From Latrodectus hesperus (Eukaryota > Arthropoda > Arachnida > Araneae > Theridiidae), in contig CM075857.1 of assembly GCA_037975125.1 (NCBI GenBank), positions 73,799,345-73,863,344 on the forward strand: a DNA stretch of 64,000 nt, given 5' to 3'. Below are positions 48,240-60,745 of this stretch, one piece after another. How positions within the stretch are numbered: position 1 is the stretch's first letter; each line of letters starts with the position of its first letter. The notes beneath the pieces were generated by a model that saw only the letters and a program-made list of their open reading frames with translations, made no database searches and was not told the DNA's origin. A program made the translations under genes and the position numbers.

Positions 48240-48970
48240 TCTTGATTGATTATTTGTTTGTAATATGTTTTCGACCGACCATTTCTGCCGATATAAAAGT
48301 CAATATACGCATTAAATTTCTTTGTAATTTTGAATCGCGATCAAATGACGAGGTCGACACCTTATCTGGCTCCTTCATTCAACACTGTACCAGCAGAAGG
48401 CCATTCTACCCACCGGAATATTAATCAACTTGGCATACTGACCCATTACTTATCGTTCACAAGAGCCATCCCTTTCCAGAACAGGCCACCTTATTTTCAA
48501 AAAAATACTTTTTTAAATGCTACGTTCTGAACAAAATCATATCAAAATTGTTCATTTTATTATATTCGTTACTTTACTGTGATTATTGGTTTTATTATTT
48601 CTTCCGATGGGAATTTTTAAGAGCACTAAAAATTTCACATTTTTTAATCAAGATCAAAGAAAGAAACCTATAACTGAGTTCAGCTGCTTCTTATTTTCTT
48701 GATACACCACTCTAGTGGAGAAACAGTAGACTGGCATAAATCTTCTAAGTCCAACGATCTACGATGGAGTCAGTTATCGAATTTCAAACATTCCTGCCAT
48801 AAAAAGGATGACATAACGGTTTCAAGTTCGATTTACATAATAAACATTCCCAGCCTCAAATTAATACCGGTATTAATAAAACCAGTAATATCAGTCGTAA
48901 ACCCTACTATCAACATTGACAATTATAAGAATTTTATACCAAATTTGACAAGTTACTTTAAATCCTAATG
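48240..48970 (+). other. complex block with three exon-like frames; coding status uncertain
   Basis: GC-richer sequence with + strand frames at 48242-48424 (60 codons), 48330-48530 (66) and 48699-48968 (89, opening at TTG). The last has mixed codon use and text such as SGETVDWHKSSKSNDLRWSQ and VISVVNPTINIDNYKNF, with a possible acceptor (CACCACTCTAG at about 48705-48715) just inside its start. No family is recognised and no donor is clear. The frame also contains the 18-bp palindrome described separately, so a regulatory reading is equally possible. Confidence 0.2.
48860..48877. promoter_or_regulatory. 18-bp perfect palindrome with ACCGGT core
   Basis: ATTAATACCGGTATTAAT is exactly self-complementary. 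The ACCGGT centre resembles the Grainyhead/CP2 dimer site (AACCGGTT) and the ends are ATTAAT homeodomain-type half-sites. Site identity is inference. Confidence 0.4.
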
Positions 48971-48977
48971 GGTGCAA

Positions 48978-49440
48978 TTTTATTTTCTATGATGTTTAAT
49001 ATTTAAGTAGGTTTAAAAATAACAAAAAATCTTTAAGTAGAAAAGAATATTTTCTTATGGAATCTCTAATTTATATGTATTAGCATTAAATTAAAAAATA
49101 AATTTAAAATTTGATTTTGAAAAAGTATAATAAAATTCAAGTTTGAAAAAAATATTATGAAAACTCCAGGAACAGATTGCTTATTTAATATATTTATACT
49201 TTTGAAAATTAAACTGGAATGATTATTTATATATATAATTCAATACATAGTCAACCCTTATTTCTTTTCATTTGTGATTTTTTTAGATTATTTAAAATAA
49301 TTTAATATGTTTACCTCACACTTAACTACCCTCATAAATTCTAAAAAGTCACTGAATGCTTTATCTTTGCTAATTTAGTGGAAAAAAAAACTAAAATGCT
49401 AGGTTCTGAATTAAAGAATCGTTAGCTGTCAAGAACATTC
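48978..49440. other. AT-rich non-coding DNA, nothing recognised
   Basis: No frame or repeat of note. Confidence 0.55.
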
Positions 49441-50300
49441 CAACATTCTATGTGCAGTTTGGCTGTCTGTCAGAAGCTTATAAATAAATACCATCACTGA
49501 CTGCTAACTACAGAAGATAAACAAGTCAGAAATTCCCTCCTCTAACCCCTCCTTGGCTGAATAGAGAATGACATCTGGATCATTCGAAGTCAATTGTGCA
49601 TCAAAACATCTCCCTGCTTTTATTCAACCAAACATGCTTCCTAATCATCAGTCAGAAAGATCTGGACTTACAGCAACGATTTTGATCAGAAGCACGTATT
49701 CATTCTCTTACTAAACTTATAATAACCGCCAATGCTTACCCGTCACAAAAAATGACCAAAGCATAATCCATCCTTATCTTGCGTGTTCTCTGAACACAAA
49801 AAAAGATATTTCATCTTACTATTATTATGATCCTATACCTATCTGTACCACTTTTTGTTTTTGCTTTTATTCACTTTTATTTTTTTTACTATTATTATTA
49901 TCTGTTTGGTAGCTGGAAAGCCAAAGAAGGTACCGCATAATAGCTATAAGCGATTCCGTCTATAATTTCGAGACGTACAGGTCCGAGAAGACAACGGTTC
50001 AGTCACGACTCGCCCCGGGCAGCTATAATTAAAAGCCATTTCAAGCCCCGGTGCGGTGGTAATTATTGATCACGTGGGTCTTCTTGGTTTTTGATAAACG
50101 ATAGTAGCATTACCGGTAGCCGTAACATCAGTAGCAATAACATTTGATCTTTTCCCCCAACTTATCGCAGAAAGGGCCATACGTCAAATTTCGATTCTTT
50201 GGAACCATCAACGAAACTTTTCTTGAATGGATGTAATTACCACGTAGTATTATTTTGACTGCTACTACGAGCTTGCCCAGATTAAGGGTATTCTGATTAT
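49441..50300. promoter_or_regulatory. CpG-rich, motif-dense island; candidate enhancer/CNE
   Basis: The strongest regulatory-looking block in the window. It has balanced composition with many CpGs (CGCCCCGGGC at 50011-50020, GCCCCGGTGCGG at 50045-50056). Two TAATTA homeodomain sites lie at 50026-50031 and 50060-50065, 34 bp apart. The second is followed by ATTGATCACGTG, i.e. an E-box CACGTG at 50071-50076. TACCGGTAGCCG lies near 50110. No open frame of useful length exists. Developmental enhancers in arthropods often show this kind of texture, but conservation cannot be assessed from one sequence. Confidence 0.35.
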
Positions 50301-50594
50301 ATATATTTTTTTAGTTTTGTTTTTTTCCTGTTTTCAATAGCTTAAAAACTATCGCTACTTTAAAGATAGCGGTGATCGCTCTTGCCCTCTGAATCTGAAA
50401 GTTATGCATCAGGATTTTTGGATAACATCAAAAGCAATTAGTTTCATTAAGAGATCCGTTAATGGTATAGTTTAGCAAAGTTATTGAATGATGGATGTAA
50501 ATTTTTGGATATAATCTTAAGAAAAAATTTTCAGTTCAGTTAATTCTATAATTAACTTATGAACCTGGTTCATATTTTTATAAAATTTCAGTTT

Positions 50595-53205
<2,611 letters not shown>

Positions 53206-53207
53206 TA

Positions 53208-53550
53208 ATCCTGAAAAACTCCACAAGTTATTTATGTAATTTTATCGTTTCGTAAATAGCAGTCTTGAGAAAACAAAATGCTCACTATGAAAGAGCAAAA
53301 TTTTGAAAAAGCAAATAAACTAAAATGTCTGTAGGTTGAATTTAAAAAAAAATCGCAAATAGCATAAATAAATGCAATAATGCTCACAATAAAAAGCAAA
53401 TCAAAAATCGAAATGCCTTTTTCTCGGATAAAAAATCTTGCATAGAATAAGATAAATGGTTAAAAATTGCGTTAAAACTTATTGTTAAATTTTTGATAAT
53501 AATAATAATATATAAAAAATTATTTTTATGTTTTTACAAAATAATGAATT
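53208..53550. repeat. near-tandem duplication, copy 1 (about 340 bp)
   Basis: Starts ATCCTGAAAAACTCC and includes GTCTTGAGAAAACAAAATGC, AAAATGTCTGTAGGTTGAA, and a GAAATGCCTTTTTCTCGGAT segment. It matches copy 2 (53591-53926) along its length with substitutions and small indels; by eye the central 260 bp are mostly identical. No open frame is conserved between copies. Confidence 0.88.
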
Positions 53551-53590
53551 CGCGATCTTACGAAAAGTCTTGAAAATTCCTGTCCAACGA

Positions 53591-53926
53591 ATCCTGAAGA
53601 ATTACGCAAATTATTTATAATTTTTTCGTTTTGTTTATAGTAGTCTTGAGAAAACAAAAGGCTCACTATGAAAAAAGCAAAATTTTGAAAAGAAAATCAA
53701 AAACCAAAATGTCTGTAGATTGAAATCAAAAAAAAAATCTCAACTAGCATAAAATAAATACAAAAAAGCTCATAAAAATAAAAATAAAATCAAAAATAGA
53801 AATGCCTTTTGATCGGATAAAAATATTTTGCACAGAATAAAATAAATTATTAAAAACTGCTTTAAAACTGAATACTAAATATTGGAAAATAATAAATAAA
53901 ATTTATTTTTACAAAATAATAAATAT
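53591..53926. repeat. near-tandem duplication, copy 2
   Basis: Starts ATCCTGAAGAATTACG and includes GTCTTGAGAAAACAAAAGGC, AAAATGTCTGTAGATTGAA and GAAATGCCTTTTGATCGGAT. The offset from copy 1 is 383 bp, leaving only a 40-bp spacer. No transposon ends are seen at the edges, so unequal exchange or replication slippage is the simplest origin. Confidence 0.88.
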
Positions 53927-53929
53927 TAG

Positions 53930-55125
53930 TGAACTTTCAATTTTAAAAAATAAAAATTAATCTCGTAAATAATAATTAAGTGAATTAAAAAGAGCTTGGT
54001 GAAACAATTTATCGATAAGTTTATAATATTTACATAAAAATTTTCTTAAAAATAACTAAAAGCAAACATCATACGCAGTTACCTAAAACATTTTAAAAAC
54101 AAGCCTTAAGACCTTCACAAAAAATTCCAAGCTTCAAAATTTTGTAAATGTTTTATTTAGAAATGTAATTTTCTCAAAGCTGGCTTTAATTTCTTATGTA
54201 TTTGTTACTGTAAAAGGTAGTATTACTGTACATAAGACAAATTTTATATAAGTGTGACTAATATTTGCTTAATAATAAAATTACAAATCAAGTGCACAAT
54301 CAATTCAGTTTTTGATTTTTATCAAAACTACAAAGATAAATAATAAAATTAACTGTGATAAATAGTGATCTGATTTCCTTAACTGTATAAAAAATTCGTA
54401 ATATTCCTATACAAATTTAGTAACAACAAATAAAAAAATTTAAATATCCCTCCTTTTATATGCACATGAAACGGATAAGGATTTTTTACCTAATAAATGA
54501 AAAAATATTCATGATAAATGTAATTATACATTTCTTGTTAATCTGAGCAGTATAATTTAATGTAACAACATTAAATTCTCTGTAGCACAGAAAACAACTG
54601 TAGAATTTAATTTATTTATTCATATTTTCATATTAAGACAAATGGCATTAAGTATCATTTGAGCTCAAAGGGTTAATGTGACGTGAAGAACAAAACGTTT
54701 TTCATGTAATTTTAAATGGATGGAATGAAAGTTTAAAATGAATTTTTACATGCCTCGGGTTCAAACCTCTGATCTTTATAAACGCGAAATAATGTCACCT
54801 CCTTACAGAGACTTTCAATAGTATTTTCATGAAAAAAATACACTTAAATATTATCAATTAAAGAAAATTCTGTCTTATTATCAAATTCTTTTTTAATTTA
54901 TTAACCATAAAACCTAGAGTAGAAAGAAAACCTTTGCCTGATAAAATGGACAAACATGGATATAAATCAATAAATTCTCAACTTTCTTTATCTAATGAAA
55001 TTAGTGTTTCGTTTTCAGCCGTTTTCAAGGTAAATTGCAAAGAAAACTCATGAACTGCTTGTTTCTTTTTTACATAAGAGAAATGATTTGATCACGATCT
55101 TCAGTTTATTGCTGAATTTCAACCA
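53930..55125. other. AT-rich non-coding DNA
   Basis: Near 54758-54772 CGGGTTCAAACCTCT resembles a B box, but no A box lies at the proper distance. Nothing else recognised. Confidence 0.45.
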
Positions 55126-55129
55126 ATAA

Positions 55130-55215
55130 AATCATCTCTGAGCGAGGACAGAATCGAACCCCCAAACTTTTGAACTGAAAACTAACGCACTAATTATTTA
55201 GCAGCCAGTTCGGAA
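55130..55215 (-). repeat. tRNA-derived SINE head (minus orientation)
   Basis: Read on the minus strand, a D-arm-like TGGCTGCTAAATAATTAGTG (+ strand about 55188-55207) precedes GGGTTCGATTC (B box; 55151-55161) by 26-30 bp. The tRNA-like head is decayed and no intact acceptor stem can be formed, so a SINE remnant is more likely than a tRNA gene. The body on the lower-coordinate side is not evident. Confidence 0.5.
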
Positions 55216-56460
55216 CAAGCTTCGTTGAAATTAAGAAATAAATCATGTTAAACAAAACTGAGCAAGATTTTACCAGAAAAATAAAATTAACTTCCTGGAT
55301 TATATTATAATCAATCCATATTTCACTAGATTTTTTACTCAGAAAAACAGAATATATTTATTGAAAATAATTAGTTGAATAAATTGAACAGTTCCTCAAT
55401 TATAAAATTTGCATTGGAAATGCAAAAAAATTTTATTACAGTAATTTATTTTATGTAACTCTTAATTAGTGTTAACACTATTAAAAGTATTGACATTATT
55501 ATACTACTATTTCTAATATAAAAATACCATTTGAGGAATTTATTTTTTCAAACACAGACATTTATAAAGAAATGAAGATTTGTGAAGATACAATTTCATT
55601 GCTTCAATGAATTTTGAAATTTATTATTACTACAACTTTTTTTTACAAAATTGATTGTAAATCTTTTTTATAAAAGAAAAAAGCATTTTTCCATCTCATA
55701 CGTAAAAATTTTTGAAATGATGCAATTTAAAAAAAACTATCATTTGGAAAAGAAACTGAAATAAAATATTCGAAATATCTTTTCCATCATTTTAACTGAC
55801 ACACAGAATTTAAATCTAATTTACATCAATTAATCTTTAATAGAAAATATAAAAATAATTTTTATCATTATGAAAATTCAAAAAAAATGCAGAATAGTGA
55901 ACAAAGTAATTTCAGAAATACATTTGTGATGAATAGTTTTCAATAATTAAGAGTTATTTAATTCCTTTCATTGTATGAAAAATGAAATCAACACCCATAC
56001 GAATTTTTTATTAAAGACAAATATAAAAAAATTTGTAATTATATAAATTCCAACAGATTCTATATTATTCTAACAAATTCTATATTGTAACCATTTCAAT
56101 TATAAAAATTTCCAACAATATCCTTAGAATTTTATATTCAAGCCATTTTGCTTAATGACAGCAAAAAAACATTGAACAGCTATAACTTTCCTTTGTTTTA
56201 ATAGCCGATAAATTCTGGATTCAGTTCTAAAATATTTCACTACCACAGTCATGACTTACAGAAGTAACAAAAAAAAAAGATTAAAATAATACGTTTTTAA
56301 CTATATCACGAAAATATTATTCCCACATCCATTCGGTCATAATATTGTTAGTATGAGAAAAATCATATCCTTGTCCACACAAATTAACTACATATAAAAA
56401 ATATTCCTTACATCCATCTTAACAAATAACTAGCTGACAGTATTATATAGCTATTAATAT
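55216..56460. other. AT-rich non-coding DNA, nothing recognised
   Basis: No frame, repeat or motif cluster stands out. Confidence 0.6.
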
Positions 56461-56461
56461 T

Positions 56462-56900
56462 TCTTGTGCGAATCTTACAAAGACAACTTACATCTGTGTT
56501 CCACCCTCAGAGCTATTGGGTACTTCAGAAGTTATGGCTCCTGCAAATAGAGCCATTACATCTGTTCCTTAAAGCACTCCAGTCGATACACAAAAAAGAA
56601 GGAAATAAAAATGGAAGTATAACTTTCTACCAAATAGCCTATAAGCGGCTTTTCGAGTGGACATTTTAACGAGAGCCTTTGCAAGACTTATAAATAGTTA
56701 ACAGGTGCAATTTATTGGAATCGTAAAGCATGCGGTTCGCTTTCCCGAAAAGAAATTTGGAGGAAAAAAAAAACGAAAGAAATGTTATCGGGATTATGGA
56801 AGAGAAATTATAGGGAAAAAAGACGGTAGCTTTTCTTTTAAGAAGGTAATTATGAAACAGTTTTGGGGAACTTGCCCGCATAATCCATAACAAGGGGGGA
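56462..56900. promoter_or_regulatory. possible conserved non-coding element
   Basis: A less AT-rich block with sharp edges. It includes TTAACAGGTGCAATTTATTGG (E-box CAGGTG beside a TTTATTG word, about 56698-56718), a purine-rich GGAGGAAAAAAAAAACGAAAG tract and several CpGs. Short frames on both strands (67, 75 and 61 codons) overlap each other and lack motifs. Regulatory or decayed repeat origins are both possible. Confidence 0.22.
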
Positions 56901-58640
56901 TGAACTTATCAAAAAAATTACTTAAAATCTACTAAATATCGGCTTCATGAAACAACATGAAGATAATCGCCCTGATCTTAATAATATTTGATTCCTGTCA
57001 TAAAAATTTGTAGGTTTTCAGACTTTATCCTTAATATGAAAATTCTGTAAGGTTCTTTTAAAAAGCTATGATTATAGAAAAAAATGCCTTTTTACCTATC
57101 GATGCCTAATAACTGTACATTATCATGTATAATTTGAGTAAAAAGTTTATTATTTCTCCTTATATCCACACATAATTCAATTTTTATTTTAAATTGTTGG
57201 ACTCCTTTAAATAAAAGATATTTCGATAAGCTAATTTCTTGACAATTTCTTAATTTTAAAACTGTTAGAATATAAAATGATGTCGATTGGATAAATTTTT
57301 AGAATTTCAAATGTTTAATGATTTTTTTACATTTAATTAATTTTTAGAGAAATTGTATTTAGGATCTTTTTTTAAATAACGTGTTATTTTGCAATCTTGA
57401 TATCTATTGTGAGTATAAAGTTTATAATGAAACATTTATACGTCAAACGCCACTGTAAATCTGCTCCAAAATATTTCGGATTGCTAAGCATTATGTAATG
57501 TAAAGTATAAATAAAACAGCAAACAAAATGATGTAATAATTTTATAAAAAAGTAATTTTCCAAAAAAATTAGGAAATCTAACAAAAATATTAATCTAGAT
57601 TGTTAAAAAATGTATAAAATAGTGAAAAAAATTTACTTTTAAGAAAGTAAGTTATCTTTAGAGATTATAATTTAATCATATGAGAATATGATACAATATT
57701 CACACAATTTCACAGTTAAATTATATTTGAATGATCAGAAGAAAATCAATGTTATAAAACTTTCAGCCCTAAACAAATCTGAGAAAAATTGCTTATACAA
57801 TATATATAATTTGAAATTTCATTATAAAAAATTCCAATTTAATGAAACAAATTTTAGAACTATTACTAACTTTTTTCTAATGGTTTTTCTTATTTATTAC
57901 TAAATATAGTATAAAGTGAGACATTATACTGTAGACAGTTTTGTAATTTTAACTTTTAGAGTCTTTAAAACGTGTCTACATAATAAATATGTTATAAAAA
58001 TTAAGTTTTAAAAGTAAATAGACTCTAAAATTACTAGAAAATATAATTTCCAATATAAGCTTAAGTTATCCTCTTTTAAATTAGTAAACCCATATAAACT
58101 TTTAATCACTTTTTTTCTTCAATAGAAATGCATCTCGTATACATAGAACAAAACTAAATACCTAAATGTTGATTTCACAATTTGTTTTAGAAATATATTC
58201 TTATATAATAATACTTCGAATCACTTGAATATAATAAAGTAAATACAAAATAGAATAATTCTCATATTTCAAATTGAAGTTTGGTGATTTCGCTGATAAA
58301 ATTGAATGTTTTCTATCATAACTTATTGATTAGCAACTCTGCATACAGAATATTTTAATTGTTAGAATGCCGTTACTTCATAGCTAAAACAATTATAAAA
58401 AATATTACAAAGAAATTGAGTCTGTTATGTTTTTGCTGGTTCAAATATTTCTAATTATTCTGATGTTATCGCATTTCATATTATTTCCAATTAAGAAAAC
58501 TGTTATCACAAACTATTTCAGGCTCATATTTGTTATGATATTTTTGGGGCTATATATATTTCAAAAATAATGTTTTTTTACCAATTAATTTTTAAAATTT
58601 TACCCTTTTTATATTTTTATTTCGACAGTTTTGTTTTCAT
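56901..58640. other. AT-rich non-coding DNA, nothing recognised
   Basis: Frames at 57384-57584 (minus) and 57688-57903 (plus) are Ile/Phe/Asn/Lys-rich, as random AT-rich DNA gives. Confidence 0.55.
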
Positions 58641-58652
58641 ATCAGCACATAT

Positions 58653-58937
58653 TTGTTTCTAGAGTCTGTTGTTATATGCTTAAATAACATTAATAAAATA
58701 GAAATATTAATGCGAAACACTTTGACAGCGCACATAGGACAGTTTAACGACATTAAGCATGTTTATGCTATTTTAATATCCGCCCAAGTACACTCCAATA
58801 CAATAAACACCCAAGTACACCAACAGACAGGCATGAGAAATACAGAAGCACAATATCTATCATTGTTCAATCCCATTGAATACGAGAAAGTTCGTTCAGA
58901 GAAGTTCAAGGTCATGGTGAATCCTATAATAAAGTAA
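58653..58937 (+). other. exon-like open frame, unidentified
   Basis: 95 codons including the stop, with a possible splice acceptor (TTTGTTTCTAG, ending about 58662) near its beginning. The first ATG, at 58710, gives MRNTLTAHIGQFNDIKHVYA..., 75 residues. The 58720-58920 part uses GC-containing codons (CAC, CAG, GCG) much more than neighbouring DNA. A small duplication encodes QVHSN and QVHQQ (CCAAGTACAC twice, 24 bp apart). No family recognised. It could be a lone exon or a pseudogene fragment. Confidence 0.2.
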
Positions 58938-60330
58938 TTATAAGTTTAAAATCTATCATATCAAAATTTTATTCCTATTTAATAAAATATTTAAATATTT
59001 GGTAAAAATTTTGTATTCTAAATTATTGAACATTAATTTTATAAACAACTCCTTAAAATATAATAATTTTTAATTTTAACCTTTTATTAAAATTATTTAT
59101 TTGCATATCATTATTAGATAATATTATTAGATTTTTTAAATAATTTAAAACATTACAAAGTACATTAATGTAATTTAAAATATTTTTGGTTACAATAACA
59201 TAAAGCAATTTGGACTTAAATATTTCTTTTTAAACGAAGAACTAAATTTATTGTGGAAAATCTCAAATAAATATTTATGTTGAAATATTCGACAAGCAAA
59301 TAACAATTCAAAATTTTTCAACTTCAAACACATTCTATCACGAGTAAATTCGGGATTTGTCATGTCATTCTTGTTGCTGTTAAAAAAAAAGTAATCTTAA
59401 GTTCAGTATTGTGAATAATATTTTCAATTTCTGCGTTATTTAAAAAGAGCAACTTCTCTTCAACGAGGCATGCATATTAAAAATTTGATATAAAGAACGA
59501 AACGAGGAATTATCTTCTCACTTCACCGGCTTATTGTGATGTTAAAAGTGTCAAAGCGGAAAATCCATTTGAAACATATTAAATATTTCAAATTATAAAG
59601 AACTTTTTGACAGTGATTTTCCAGCAAATAAGCCTGTTGCACAATCACTCATCTGGATAGAGTATCAATTTTCTTGTTTTCAAAGATTTTGCAGCTTTGT
59701 CAGAAAAAAGATAAGTTTTAATATCTCACTTTTCATACAGCACAATATATGCTGTACATATAATGTTTCATTACAACTAAATATTAATTCAAATTTACTT
59801 TATGCCTATTAAAGTACAAGAGCATTATTAAAAACTTCAATGATTTTAAATAAAATAAAATTGATAAATAAATATTTTCCATTTAATTTAAAGTTATTTA
59901 CCAGTGACTTGTTTAGTGAATAAGTAACTAGAAATTTAATATTTGTAAATGTTAAAAAAAGTATCCTGAAATAAACTAAATAACTAGATGTCAGACTAAA
60001 AGTAGTTATTTTCAATCACAAACTAGCTAAAAATTGAAGGAAAACAATTAAATACAATGCCTCTTTAACGAAATCAGTTTTTTCGTATCATATACAATAT
60101 AAAAATACAATAGTTATTTGTTCAAATGTTTCTCTTTATAAGTAAACATTGAACTGACATGATTCTCTTTTATAATTTAATTATTGCTAATTTAATTAGA
60201 TGCTAATTATTTTCATAAAACTTCCCATACATCTGTCATAGTTTTGCTTTAATAAAACATGTACACGCAAAACTTTAAATTTCTCTCATTTTCATAACAA
60301 CATACTTCAATGACTTTTTTAATCTAAGAA
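58938..60330. other. AT-rich non-coding DNA with a more complex block at 59.45-59.72 kb
   Basis: 59450-59720 is GC-richer, with words such as GCATGCATATT and CACCGGCTTATTGTGATG, but no open frame. The remainder is plain AT-rich. Confidence 0.4.
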
Positions 60331-60358
60331 AGTTTGAATTATTCTTCATTTGATCTCA

Positions 60359-60594
60359 TGTTTTTTTTCAGATTAGGACTTGACCCCCATAATAAGTATT
60401 CATCACCTTCAGATATTATTCGAAAACTTTTTTGCGCATCTTTTTTTGCAGTTGCTCTTTCAGTCACAGGAGAAGATAGCCAAGAAAACAAAAATTCTTT
60501 CTCTCTTTATTATCAGTTACAAAATAAAGAAAAATCGATACGCAGCAAGATTTCTGACATCTCAAAGTCTACAGTGGTGTGCAGGCAGCCTTAA
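60359..60594 (+). other. candidate terminal exon, unidentified
   Basis: A long T tract ending in CAG (60360-60371) makes a good 3' splice site. The frame after it stays open for 74 codons to TAA at 60592-60594: LGLDPHNKYSSPSDIIRKLF... then CASFFAVALSVTGEDSQENK..., a mixed, protein-like composition with a short hydrophobic stretch. An AATAAA lies about 30 bp after the stop (near 60622), as in a last exon. No donor is needed if terminal. I recognise no family, and T-tract/CAG strings are frequent by chance in this DNA, so this is a hypothesis. Confidence 0.25.
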
Positions 60595-60601
60595 CAAAGT
60601 G

Positions 60602-60645
60602 CACTACGCTAAAAGCTCATTAATAAATTTCGTGACAGCGTAGTG
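60602..60645. other. small inverted repeat (9-bp arms)
   Basis: CACTACGCT (60602-60610) and AGCGTAGTG (60637-60645) are perfect reverse complements around a 26-bp loop that contains the AATAAA. Confidence 0.6.
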
Positions 60646-60662
60646 ATTTCAAAGAAGTTCAT

Positions 60663-60744
60663 AAACCTCTATACTTTCAAGGGCTTATTTGTGATTTTAA
60701 TAAATTAATTTTTTTAGAAATATTAGATGAAAGTATAGAGGTTT
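60663..60744. ncRNA. hairpin with 17-bp perfect stem, possible structured RNA or MITE relic
   Basis: AAACCTCTATACTTTCA (60663-60679) pairs perfectly with 60728-60744 across a 48-nt AT-rich loop. The stem contains several G/C pairs, unusual for this AT-rich context. It is shorter than a typical animal pre-miRNA stem (about 22 nt or more, with mismatches), so microRNA status is doubtful. A tiny inverted-repeat element or an RNA 3'-end structure are alternatives. Confidence 0.3.
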
Positions 60745-60745
60745 T

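Noticed and set aside
54758..54772. B-box-like CGGGTTCAAACCTCT
   Set aside because: No A-box partner lies 30-60 bp upstream and no SINE body is visible.
60663..60744. Canonical microRNA precursor
   Set aside because: The stem is only 17 bp, perfectly paired, with a 48-nt loop; it does not match the usual roughly 22-nt imperfect arms. Kept only as an unexplained hairpin.
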